A DNA stretch of 10,196 nucleotides from Eimeria necatrix (GCF_000499385.1 NW_013654341.1:17501-27696), one strand, 5' to 3'; shown: positions 1-7,550, counted from the stretch's first letter. Notes: generated by a model not told the origin, from the sequence alone. A program made the numbers and translations.

Positions 1-36
1 AACCCTAAACCCTAAACCCTAAACCCTAAACCCTAC
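1..36. repeat. Terminal telomere repeat (AAACCCT)n
   Basis: About five tandem copies of AAACCCT start at the first base, with the C-rich strand reading 5' to 3' inward, as expected at the left end of a chromosome. The 7-bp unit TTTAGGG/CCCTAAA is shared by Eimeria, Toxoplasma and plants. The array is short, so the assembly probably trims a longer telomere. The sequence becomes unique right after position 36. Confidence 0.9.
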
Positions 37-342
37 GTCGTAAAAAGCGGAGTTAGTGGCTTCTCACCGAAAAGAGAGCAAACGGATCGCGTTTGAGAAA
101 GCTTTCGTTCGAGTCAGAAGTCTTTTCTGTTGCTGCTGTTGTCTTTGCTGCTGCTGCTGTTGCTGCTGCTGCTCGGTGGCGAGGGTGGTCGCGTGCTGCT
201 GCTGCTGCGGCTGCTGCAGCAGCAGCAGCTGCTGCTGCTGCTGCTCCAGCTGCTGCTGCTGCTTGCTTTTGTGCTTTTCTTCCACAATATTTTTTTTCTA
301 TTTGTATTTTAATTCACGTTTTGTAGCTAAGTTGCAGGTTTG
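37..342. repeat. Subtelomeric CTG-rich spacer
   Basis: This stretch between the telomere and the first interstitial telomere block carries interrupted CTG runs from about 129 to 270, including a CAG-to-CTG switch near 219-231, followed by a T-rich tail. Open frames exist on both strands but read only as poly-Cys, Leu, Ala or Gln with no recognisable domain. I see no gene here. Confidence 0.7.
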
Positions 343-375
343 AGGGTCAGGGTTTGGAGTTTGGACTCCCAGCCG

Positions 376-405
376 AGGGTTTAGGGTTTAGGGTTTAGGG
401 TTTAG
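376..405. repeat. Interstitial telomere-like block, inverted (TTTAGGG)
   Basis: About four copies of GGGTTTA lie in the opposite orientation to the terminal telomere. Degenerate copies precede it (GAGGGTCAGGGTTTGGAG around 342-359). Inverted telomere sequence can arise from capture at a break or from recombination between chromosome ends. Confidence 0.85.
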
Positions 406-409
406 GTGG

Positions 410-434
410 CCAGTGGTCACCCAGGTGACCCTGG
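410..434. repeat. Short perfect hairpin next to telomere-like block
   Basis: GGTCAC and GTGACC flank a CCAG loop. The stem extends through CCAG and CTGG with one unpaired T, giving ten paired positions. It sits five bases after the inverted telomere block. No function is known to me. Confidence 0.5.
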
Positions 435-548
435 GGCTACTCTCGAAAGCCCTGATTAAATTTACTTTTTTTGTTGCTTTTACTTTTAAATTAACTCTAT
501 TTTTGCTTTAATTCGCCACAAAATAGTTCAAACCCGGGGCTGGCACAC

Positions 549-593
549 TAGGGTTTAGGGTTTAGGGTTTAGGGTTGAGGGTTTAGGGTTTAC
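549..593. repeat. Second inverted telomere-like block (TTTAGGG)
   Basis: About six copies of GGGTTTA, one carrying a GTTGAGG variant, are in the same orientation as the block at 376-405. The 140-base spacer between the two is AT-rich and non-repetitive, with no gene visible. Confidence 0.85.
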
Positions 594-676
594 GCAGTGT
601 CTGCACGAAGCAAACACTTCAGTGTCCTGGCCCTTGAGGCTTTAAGAAATGCAGCAGCAGCAACAGAAGGCGCTGC

Positions 677-879
677 AAACCCTAAACCCTATTCTCAAAC
701 CCTAGACCCCATCCCCAAACCCTAAACCCTAAACCCTAAACTCAGCCAAACACTCCCTGTTGAGACGCAGCCCGTTCCAAAGCTGAGCCCTAAACCCTAA
801 ACCCTATAAACTGAACCATGAACCCTAAACCCTAAACCCTAAACCCTAAATCCTATAACCGTAAACCCTAAACCCGAAC
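677..879. repeat. Interstitial telomere-like blocks, forward (CCCTAAA)
   Basis: Two clusters of AAACCCT (677-744 and 787-879) match the orientation of the terminal telomere and contain scattered point variants (CCCTAGA, CCCCAAA, TCCTATA). A short unique stretch separates them. The orientation changes somewhere between 593 and 677. Confidence 0.85.
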
Positions 880-942
880 TCCTTTATTACTTCAAAGCAA
901 CAGAAGGTGTGGGTGTTTTCATTGCGTACGCAACCAGCGCAC

Positions 943-1279
943 ACCTAAACCCTAAACCCCAAACCCTAAACCCTAAATCCTAAACCCTAAACCCCAAACC
1001 CTAAGCCCTAAATCCTAAACCCTGAAGCCTAAACCTCTAACACTAAAGGTTAAGCCCTCAGCCCTAAACCCCTAACTCTAAACCCTAAACCCTAATCCTT
1101 CAGTAGTAAACCCTGAGGCCTAAACCACAAGACCTATGGCCTAAAACGTAAACCCTAAACCCTAAACCATAACCCCTAAACCTATGGCCTAAAACGTAAA
1201 CCCTAAACCCTAGACCATAACCCCTAAACCATAAACCCTAAGTCTCGAACCCTAAACCCTAGACGTTAAACCCTAAAAA
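943..1279. repeat. Long degenerate telomere-like array (CCCTAAA)
   Basis: About 340 bases derive from CCCTAAA units. The units become steadily more divergent away from the chromosome end and include a higher-order repeat: a block with CCTATGGCCTAAAACGTAAA occurs at about 1132-1151 and again at about 1180-1199. Point mutations and indels are frequent, so it looks old rather than an active telomere. Confidence 0.85.
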
Positions 1280-1655
1280 GGGGTTCCATCTTTGCAAGAT
1301 GCAAATTTCTCTCTCGAGTGTTTGTGTGAACCTAAGTTGGGGTGTATAAACAGTGCATGCATGCATTCGCCTTCTCCGCAAAAGGCCTTTTATTATTTTT
1401 CATTTAAATACTGTTTTTAACTTTAAATTTCTTTCAGCGCTCAATCCCCTTCAAACTAAACCATTTTGGCCACAAGTATTTAATTAAATGTAAATAGATA
1501 TATCTTATTTAGCTTTTAAATCCATAAAATTGCACTTTTGAGAAGATGCATGCAAATATAAATGGGCAAAATTGCGGAAACTTCTTCAGAATCATATTTG
1601 ACTGAAAAGAACACGCTGTGTACATACACCTGAATGGGAACATAAACGTGGACTT

Positions 1656-1776
1656 CAATGAATTTAAATTCAATCAAATTCATTTTAATTCACTTAAATG
1701 AATTTAAATTCATTAAATGAATTTAAATGCCTTTGAATTTATTTATTTCAAATGCATTTAAATGAATTTAAATGCA
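1656..1776. repeat. Cluster of AATTTAAATT palindromic repeats
   Basis: The words ATGAATTTAAAT and its near relatives (GAATTTAAATTCA, ATGCATTTAAAT) recur at least five times in 120 bases. The core AATTTAAATT is self-complementary, so the block can form several alternative hairpins. It is AT-rich filler or a possible matrix or origin-like element; the sequence does not decide. Confidence 0.6.
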
Positions 1777-1971
1777 CTGTTGCTCTCTGAGCTTTCTGCA
1801 ATTTGCATGCACTTTGTTTGTCTGCTTGCGCATAAACTTTTAAATAAACTTGAAGACCATTAAGCCCACAAATGGTACATTTGCATGCAGCAGAAAAGCA
1901 ACAAAAAGGGATTTATTTGCTGCTGAAAATTCGTCGAAAAAATCTCCGAAAAAACTAAACAACAGCAGTTT

Positions 1972-1988
1972 CAGGTGTACATACACCT
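1972..1988. repeat. Palindrome AGGTGTA-CA-TACACCT
   Basis: Perfect 7-base arms flank a 2-base centre. Related copies occur near 1619-1631 (GTGTACATACACCT) and 4490-4501 (GTGTACGTACAC, fully self-complementary). They look like a recurring short site in the subtelomeric spacer, possibly a protein-binding site. Confidence 0.5.
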
Positions 1989-2390
1989 CAAGCTGCCTCT
2001 CCATCTGCCGCTAGCAGCAGCAAATTGTTTTTGTTTATTTGTATAAATGAAAGTACTTTCTTCTTTTCTTTCTCTCTAAATATATAAAAATAATTTCAAA
2101 CAAACTGACTTGTAAATAGAAGCGAAAAGCGCATCTAAATGCACATTTGAATATAATTATCTGCACATCTGGTGTCTATATCTATTTTATTTTAATTAAA
2201 TAATTTCTTTATTTATATTAATTAATCAATTTATTTACGTTGATTAATTGATTAATTTATTTATATTTACCGGAAAAAGTACAAATGCGTAAATATACTT
2301 CTAAATACGATTTCCACCAAATGCTTTTGCTGCTTCACCCATTCCTCAGAATGGGGAGCAACAATAAATGAATTTGCGAGCAAAAATATA

Positions 2391-2507
2391 GCAGCAGCAG
2401 CAGCTGCTGCTGCTGCTGCTGCTGCAGCTGCAAGGGCTGTTGCAAGGTCTGCAGCAGCACCAGCTCCTGCTGCAGCTGCAAGGTCTGTAAGTCCAGCAGC
2501 AGCAGCC

Positions 2508-2535
<28 letters not shown>
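2391..2535. repeat. CAG/CTG array with internal strand switch
   Basis: CAG repeats change to CTG near 2400, then an imperfect duplication around GCTGCAAGG..GTCTG follows, and finally a (CAG) run to 2535. The CAG-to-CTG switch makes a large potential hairpin. Open frames across it are pure Leu/Gln low complexity, so no gene is called. Confidence 0.75.
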
Positions 2536-2538
<3 letters not shown>

Positions 2539-2657
2539 GTACGCGCTGCTGACGTTGGCTAAGAGGCGATATATGAAAGCAAACAGAAGTGTCACTTTCA
2601 ACAAAATAGTTTTAAAATATGAAAATGGAAAAGCAAATAAGTTCTTGTGTCAATAAA

Positions 2658-2729
2658 CTCCGAGTCCGGGAATTGAACCCGGGTCTTCCGCGTGACAGGC
2701 GGAAATACTAGCCACTATACTAACTCGGA
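2658..2729 (-). tRNA. trnD: tRNA-Asp (anticodon GTC), copy 1
   Basis: This 72-base gene folds as a full cloverleaf. The acceptor stem TCCGAGT/ACTCGGA is perfect with discriminator G. The anticodon stem TCCGC/GCGGA encloses CTGTCAC, placing anticodon GTC at plus-strand 2694-2696 (tRNA positions 34-36). The T arm CCGGG-TTCAATT-CCCGG carries the B box GGTTCAATTCC, and the A box is TAGTATAGTGGCTAGTA. It decodes Asp codons GAC/GAT. No CCA is encoded, as usual for eukaryotes. The nearest minus-strand T-run of four lies about 26 bases past the 3' end (2629-2632), so termination is less tidy than at copy 2. The gene is identical to copy 2 at 3467-3538, and its 5' side is a CTG-repeat block. Confidence 0.95.
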
Positions 2730-2740
2730 CTGGCAGGAAC

Positions 2741-2769
2741 TGCAGCAGCAGCAACAGCAACAGGAAAAG

Positions 2770-2805
<36 letters not shown>

Positions 2806-2912
2806 TTCAGCAACTGCAGCAGCTTCCGTGTGCACTGCCAGACGAAGCAGCAGCAGGCTTGAGCAGCTGCAAGAGCAACAGCGGCTGCATCAGAACAACC
2901 GTTGCTACACCT

Positions 2913-2943
<31 letters not shown>

Positions 2944-2991
2944 AAGCAGCAGCGTCATCAGCAGCAGCACGAAGAGCAGCAGCAGCAGAAA
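2741..2991. repeat. CAG-repeat block between the tRNA and spacer
   Basis: Several CAG runs, the longest about 12 units near 2776-2803 and 2912-2942, are broken by unique words. The block lies directly upstream of tRNA-Asp copy 1 in the gene's sense. Ala, Ser and Gln open frames appear on both strands, with no domain visible. Confidence 0.75.
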
Positions 2992-3460
2992 GATGTTTCC
3001 AAAACGACATTTTCACATATTACCCGACGCAAGCCAGCATGTCTGTACACTTGAAACTTTCTGAGATGAAGATCTGCATCTAAAATAATTAAATTAAAAA
3101 AAATAAATTAAAAAAAATCATTTTTTCCTAACTTGCAAACCAACTCAGCCTTCTAAGCGAGTCAAAGGAGCAAAGGAGGCCCCAATGAAGAGAAAAAAGA
3201 ATATCACCACCAAATAAAATAAATAAAAATAAATATTTAATTATTTTAATTTAAAAAAATAAACTAATTTATTCAAAGAGACGTACAGAGTGGCGCATCC
3301 TCGGGTGTACAGACAGCTGGAGAAACATGAACGTTCAAAAGGCATGCATGCAGCGACACTTTTGAAATGAAATAAACAAAAAGGAATAAATATTAATAAA
3401 TAAAATAAAAAATAATTAAAAAAATAAAAAGTATTGTTTTAATTCCTCTTTTAAAATCTC
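2992..3460. other. AT-rich spacer between the two tRNA units
   Basis: This very AT-rich stretch (AATAAA and AAATTAA words) contains no open frame worth calling. It holds overlapping GCATGC sites at 3342-3351 and TGTACA words near 3043 and 3306. I see no gene. Confidence 0.65.
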
Positions 3461-3465
3461 AAAAA
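3461..3465 (-). terminator. RNA polymerase III T-run terminator of tRNA-Asp copy 2
   Basis: Plus-strand AAAAA reads as TTTTT on the minus strand and begins one base past the tRNA 3' end. A run of four or more T is the standard pol III stop signal. Copy 1 lacks a run this close. Confidence 0.75.
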
Positions 3466-3466
3466 G

Positions 3467-3538
3467 CTCCGAGTCCGGGAATTGAACCCGGGTCTTCCGC
3501 GTGACAGGCGGAAATACTAGCCACTATACTAACTCGGA
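3467..3538 (-). tRNA. trnD: tRNA-Asp (anticodon GTC), copy 2
   Basis: All 72 bases match copy 1 at 2658-2729, with the same cloverleaf, A and B boxes and GTC anticodon. Outside the gene the two copies share only the eight bases CTGGCAGG and then CAG repeats on the 5' side; the 3' flanks are unrelated. A T5 terminator follows at once, so this copy looks fully transcribable. The pair suggests a local duplication of tRNA plus CAG tract, 809 bases apart, followed by flank divergence while the tRNA stayed identical through selection or conversion. Confidence 0.95.
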
Positions 3539-3544
3539 CTGGCA

Positions 3545-3960
3545 GGTGCAGCAGCAGCAGCAGCAGCAACACGAGCAGCAGCAGCAGCAACAAAAAAAAC
3601 AGCAGCAGCCGCGTTTCCTGTGGTAGTAAGAGGCCGGGTAGCAGCAGCAGTAACAGCAGCAGCAAGCACAGCAGCAGCAGCTGAAGCAACGCAGGTGTAG
3701 CAGCAGCGTAGGCAGCAGCAGCAGCGTAGGCAGACGCAGCAGCAGCAGCGGCAGCATCTGCAGCAGCTGCACCAGAAGTATCAGCAGCAAGTAAATAGAA
3801 GCATTTATAGTGCTCCATTACCAGCTGCAGCAGCATCAGAAGCAGCAGCATCAGAAGCAGCGAAAGCAGCAACAGCAGCACAAAGACAGTAAGCGGGAGC
3901 AGCAACAGCAGCAGCAGCAGCAGCAGCAAAAGTGGTAGCAGGCTCTGCTGCTGCAGCACG
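3545..3960. repeat. Interrupted CAG-repeat block
   Basis: About 415 bases are dominated by CAG with short unique inserts, including doubled words such as AGCGTAGGCAG (about 3706-3732) and AGCATCAGAAGCAG (about 3832-3862). The minus-strand open frame through it reads as poly-Leu/Ala and runs into the tRNA gene, so it is not accepted as protein-coding. Confidence 0.75.
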
Positions 3961-4886
3961 GACTATAACTTACTTTCCATGCTGCATGTACACCGGAAGC
4001 TCTGTAATCTACAGAATAAATAAAACAAAATTCCATTTTATAAATATATAAAAAGAAAATAAAAATTAAAAAAATGATAATCATAAACGTAAAAGTAAAT
4101 AAATATGAATATAAAAGTAAATATGAACTGTTGCTGCTCCCTTGTGGGGCCTCCTTTTCATGGTTAAAGGCAGCAAATGAATATTTTGAAACATTAATTC
4201 CAAAACATAATTTATTTTATTTTAAAAACACTTTTAGATAAAGATTTAAACATTTAATTGCATGCAGCGCATGCAGCTGCTGCGTCTTCGCCTAAATTGA
4301 TTTGTTCACTTTTGGAGTTTGTTTTCATCCGGGGCTTTGCATGCTGCCATAAAAAGAGAAAACGGAAAGTTTTAAAATAAATTTTGATTTGTATTTAATT
4401 TAAATGTTTTAAAATATATTTTAATTTGCATTTAATTCCGAATTGAGCCGATTGGCTGCATGCGAGCGCTCGCGCGAGATGCCGTTCAGGTGTACGTACA
4501 CTCGAATTTCAAGCACACTCCAGGTTCAAACATAAACTCAACTTGAATGAAATATAAACACAATTAAACAAAAAACAAAATAATTTAAATATATTTTTAG
4601 ACATAAATGTAAATGAATTGTAAATACAATTAAACAAAACATAAATGATAAGTTTGCATGCGCATGTGCTCGTAAGGGGAGCAGTCTTTCAGACTCCATC
4701 ACTATAAAAGACCCAATCAAAGTGTGTTTTCCTCAAAAGTTGAATAAAATAAATATATTTACATGCTTTCTTCTTTTTAAATAGTTTTGGAGTCCATTTA
4801 CATTCAAAAGTGCCCACAAATGTCCACTCCGGAGTGTCTGTACTCCCGCACTTGCGGCCTAATCTACGCAGCTAGGTGACTCCTCT
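3961..4886. other. AT-rich intergenic spacer, no gene seen
   Basis: This stretch is AT-rich and stop-dense, with five GCATGC sites and a compact palindrome cluster at 4458-4501 (GCATGC, then the self-complementary GCGAGCGCTCGC, then GTGTACGTACAC). The 60-codon minus-strand frame at 4538-4720 is AT-biased and hydrophobic without a family match, so I do not call it. Confidence 0.65.
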
Positions 4887-4956
4887 TGCTGCTGCTGCTG
4901 CTGCCACTGCTGCTGCTGCTGCTGCTGCCACTGCTGCTGCTGCTGCTGCTGCTGCA
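4887..4956. repeat. CTG-repeat block
   Basis: Three (CTG) runs are separated by CCACTG interruptions. This is opposite in strand to the neighbouring CAG blocks at 3545-3960. A GCATGC site closes the block. No coding function is supported. Confidence 0.75.
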
Positions 4957-5126
4957 TGCGGACGCGAGAGGCCCATTGACCCAGTAATATATTGGTTTAT
5001 TTGAATTTTCAAACATTTGCAAGTGCTCAGCGCATGCAAATTCACGCGCTTCACTGTAAGTTTTTGGCTAAGTCAATGGACAGGTGCAGTTAGTTAATCT
5101 AATAGAACAAGCTACAGGCTTGCTGC

Positions 5127-5232
5127 TGCGGCTCCCATTTGTTGCTGCTGCCTCCCTGCTGCAGCAGCAGCAGAAAAACTGCGGCTCCCATTTGTTGCTG
5201 CTGCCTCCCTGCTGCAGCAGCAGCAGAAAACT
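5127..5232. repeat. 53-bp tandem repeat, two copies
   Basis: A 53-base unit beginning TGCGGCTCCCATTTG starts at 5127 and again at 5180. Each copy contains a CTG run, CCTCCCTGCTG, and a CAG run, so each can fold on itself. The second copy decays after its CAG run into CTCCATTTGTTT. The period is not divisible by three, which argues against a translated repeat. Confidence 0.75.
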
Positions 5233-5309
5233 CCATTTGTTTCGTGGACGCAGAAGCAAAGCCTCCAGGGGCAAACGCTCCGCAGCAAAAGCTCCCTAGC
5301 GCACACTGC

Positions 5310-5345
<36 letters not shown>

Positions 5346-5726
5346 GCTGCTGCTGCTGCTGAAACACACTACAAAGAAAAAACTGCCCCAAAAGCCCCGC
5401 ACCACTGGGGAACCCAAGGAGGCCCTTGGAAGGAGCAGCCAAACTTGCTGCTGCTGCTGCTGCAGTGCGTATAAGAAGGCAGCAGCAGCTGCAGCAAACG
5501 CCGTTGCTGCCTGACCGGCATAAGCAACACAATCTGCAGCTGCTGCTTAAACAGCAGCAGCAGCAGCAGCAGTTTACTTTCTTCCCACCAGCAGGCCCGA
5601 AGCTGCAGGCTGCTGCTCTCGCAGCACCCCAACAGCAGCAGCAGCAGCTGCTGCTGCTGCTGCGTTGCTGCAGCTAATGGTCTAGGGCATCCATTCACTA
5701 GGCAAGCCTTGAGTGATAACGTACAC
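5233..5726. other. CAG/CTG-rich region 3' of the channel gene
   Basis: The block mixes CAG and CTG runs with short unique inserts. It includes CAG-to-CTG switches at about 5308-5360 and 5632-5662 that form large palindromes. It lies downstream of the last supported channel exon, so it may contain the 3' untranslated region or more C-terminal low-complexity coding sequence. I cannot support any specific gene in it. Confidence 0.5.
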
Positions 5727-5733
5727 CTAAACC

Positions 5734-5764
<31 letters not shown>

Positions 5765-6161
5765 GGACAGTGTAAGTGCAGCAGCAGCACTGGGCCTCAG
5801 CAAGGCGCTGCTGCCGCCTGCACCTAAATGCGCACTTGCAGCTGCAGCAGCTGCTGCAGCAGCTGCTGCAGCAGCTGCTGCAGCAGCTGCTGCAGCGATG
5901 TTGCGGAAACCGCAGGAGTTGCTGCTGGTGCAGGAAACCGCGGCGCAGCACGACGAGCAGCAGCAGCGGCTGCTGCTGCTGCTGCTGTTGCTGCAGCAGC
6001 AGCAAACTGAAGCTTGCCTGATCTGTGGGGCAAAGCTTGAGGTCCCTGCTGGGGCAAGATATGACTATGGCTAAGGGCTGGTCCTGCAGCTCCAGCTGGG
6101 GCGAACTGGTGAGCTGTCTGTACACCCCAACTGCAATCTTTTTCTCCATGGTCAGCAAATG
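5727..6161 (-). CDS. Channel exon: RCK2 C-terminal core and repeat-rich tail
   Basis: The exon starts after CTGCTGCAG at 6161 in phase 0 and reads HLLTMEKKIAVGVYRQL, then LAIVISCPSRDLKLCPTDQ to about 6003. Joined to the previous exon, LFE-HLLTMEKKIAVGVYR aligns residue for residue with the family's LF..LK....LCFGIYR. 'CP..DLKLCPTD' matches the terminal 'NP....ELVPTDLIF' strand. Beyond 6003 the frame is Leu, Gln, Ser/Cys and Ala repeats up to TAG at 5727-5729. The tail may be translated, or the exon may leave through a GC donor (CAG|GCAAGC at 6018/6017). The core is confident; the tail is not. Confidence 0.7.
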
Positions 6162-6291
6162 CTGCAGCAGCAGCGGCAGCAGCAACAGCAGCAGCAGCAG
6201 CAACACCAGTGTGGGGGGATAAAAAAACTGCAAAAGAACTCTCGGACACCGCAAAGCTTTGCGAAGTGTCTTCCACGCAGCGTGCGTTGCC

Positions 6292-6324
<33 letters not shown>

Positions 6325-6466
6325 ACAGCAGCAGCAGCAAAAGCAGCAGCAGCAATCACAATACCTCAAAAAGTCTCCTAAAGGAGCTCCCAAAGAACAT
6401 CGGCGGAATGCTCTCCAAACAAAGAGGAACAGCCGAGCCCCCGCGCGCTGAAGGGCGGGCCTAAAG

Positions 6467-6523
<57 letters not shown>

Positions 6524-6681
6524 CAGCAAAAGCAACAGAAGTAGTTCCACTGCTGCAACTCCAACTCAGCAATCGTGGCAGCAGCAGCAGCAGCTGCAAC
6601 TACTGACGGAAAAGTGAAAACTTCAAGCAATTGGAAGGCAACAAGACTCCCCCTTTAAAAGCACCAGCAGCAACAATAACT

Positions 6682-6713
<32 letters not shown>

Positions 6714-7510
6714 CCTGGACAAGGTTGTTAATAACCCCGACTTCAACTGAGTATTTGCTGACGGGCAGTGCATGCGCCACAGCCCCATAAAACATTTCCT
6801 CCACACAGGCGTAGCCAGAAGCAAAAAAGAGAGACCTGAGGAAGCAGCAGCAGCAAACAGCAGCAGCACGGCCGCGCTGCAGCAGCACAGCAGCAGCAGC
6901 GCAGCAGCAGCGCAGCAGCAGCGGCGCCGAAGCCGCGGAAGAAGCAGCGCAGCTGCTTCTGCAGAGGCGACGCAGGAGAAGAGGCAGTGCAGCAGCAGCA
7001 GAGAAGCAACAGAAGAAGCAGCGCAGCAGCAGCAGAGAAGCAACAGAAGAAGCAGCGCAGCAGCAGCAGAGAAGCAGCAGAAGAAGCAGCGCAGCAGCAG
7101 CAGAGAAGCAGCAGAAGAAGCAGCAGCAAAGCAGCCAGCTGCAGACCGCAGCAAACCCAGCAAGTGGCCCCAGCAGCAGCAAGCGGGCAGAAGCAGCAGC
7201 AAGCGGACTGAAGCAGCAGCAAGTGGCATGCAGCAGCAGCAAGCGGCATGCAGCAGCAGCACTCCGGCAGCAGCAGCAGCAGCAGCAGCAGACCTTCTTG
7301 AGAGTGTATTTAGTTTATTTCTGTCATTTTAATTTATTTTAAATTTGTCTGATTTATATTTAGCTGCTGTCTTTCTTTGCTTCTCCATAAATTCTTTGTC
7401 TTTTTAATTTTTATATAAGTTCATCTTTTTCCGCACTTGCTTCCTTACTTTCCTCTCCACCATTTGCACTTTTATTTATTTATTTATTTATTTTTTTATT
7501 TTATTTTATT

Positions 7511-7550
<40 letters not shown>

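Larger units (their letters stand above)
1280..2390. other. AT-rich intergenic spacer, no gene seen
   Basis: About 1.1 kb of AT-rich, stop-dense sequence contains no open frame with protein-like composition. It holds repeated ATGAATTTAAAT palindromes (1656-1776), two GTGTACATACAC-type palindromes (near 1619 and 1973) and five GCATGC sites. No tRNA or other structured RNA was recognised. Confidence 0.7.

Noticed and set aside
56..343. Overlapping Cys/Ala/Leu/Gln frames next to the telomere
   Set aside because: They are CTG-repeat artefacts on both strands within 300 bases of the chromosome end.
3459..3959. 166-codon minus-strand Leu/Ala open frame
   Set aside because: It reads through the tRNA-Asp gene; the non-repeat tail is simply the tRNA translated. 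The similar tail at 2650-2835 has the same cause.
2741..3960. CRISPR-like or interspersed direct-repeat array
   Set aside because: The repeats are trinucleotide CAG runs of variable length with no constant repeat-spacer period, in a eukaryotic setting.
4538..4720. 60-codon minus-strand hydrophobic open frame
   Set aside because: It is AT-driven composition (Phe, Ile, Leu) in a stop-dense spacer, with no family match and no conserved context.
5824..6630. 268-codon minus-strand frame containing SLGAPLGDFLR
   Set aside because: GDFLR looked like the Slo 'GDLF' segment, but the overlapping frame IPPMFFGSSFRRLFE matches better, has phase-compatible splice sites, and aligns without a gap to the next exon.
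6600..6664. Possible extra channel exon reading AFKGGVLLPSNCLKFSLF
   Set aside because: It is non-repetitive and lies between two channel exons, but it has no clear family match, and the flanking exons already join in phase 0 without it. It remains possible.
6772..7332. 186-codon plus-strand Ala/Ser/Gln open frame
   Set aside because: It runs through the 34-bp and 20-bp minisatellites, whose periods shift frame, and lies opposite the FASGY exon. No domain is visible.
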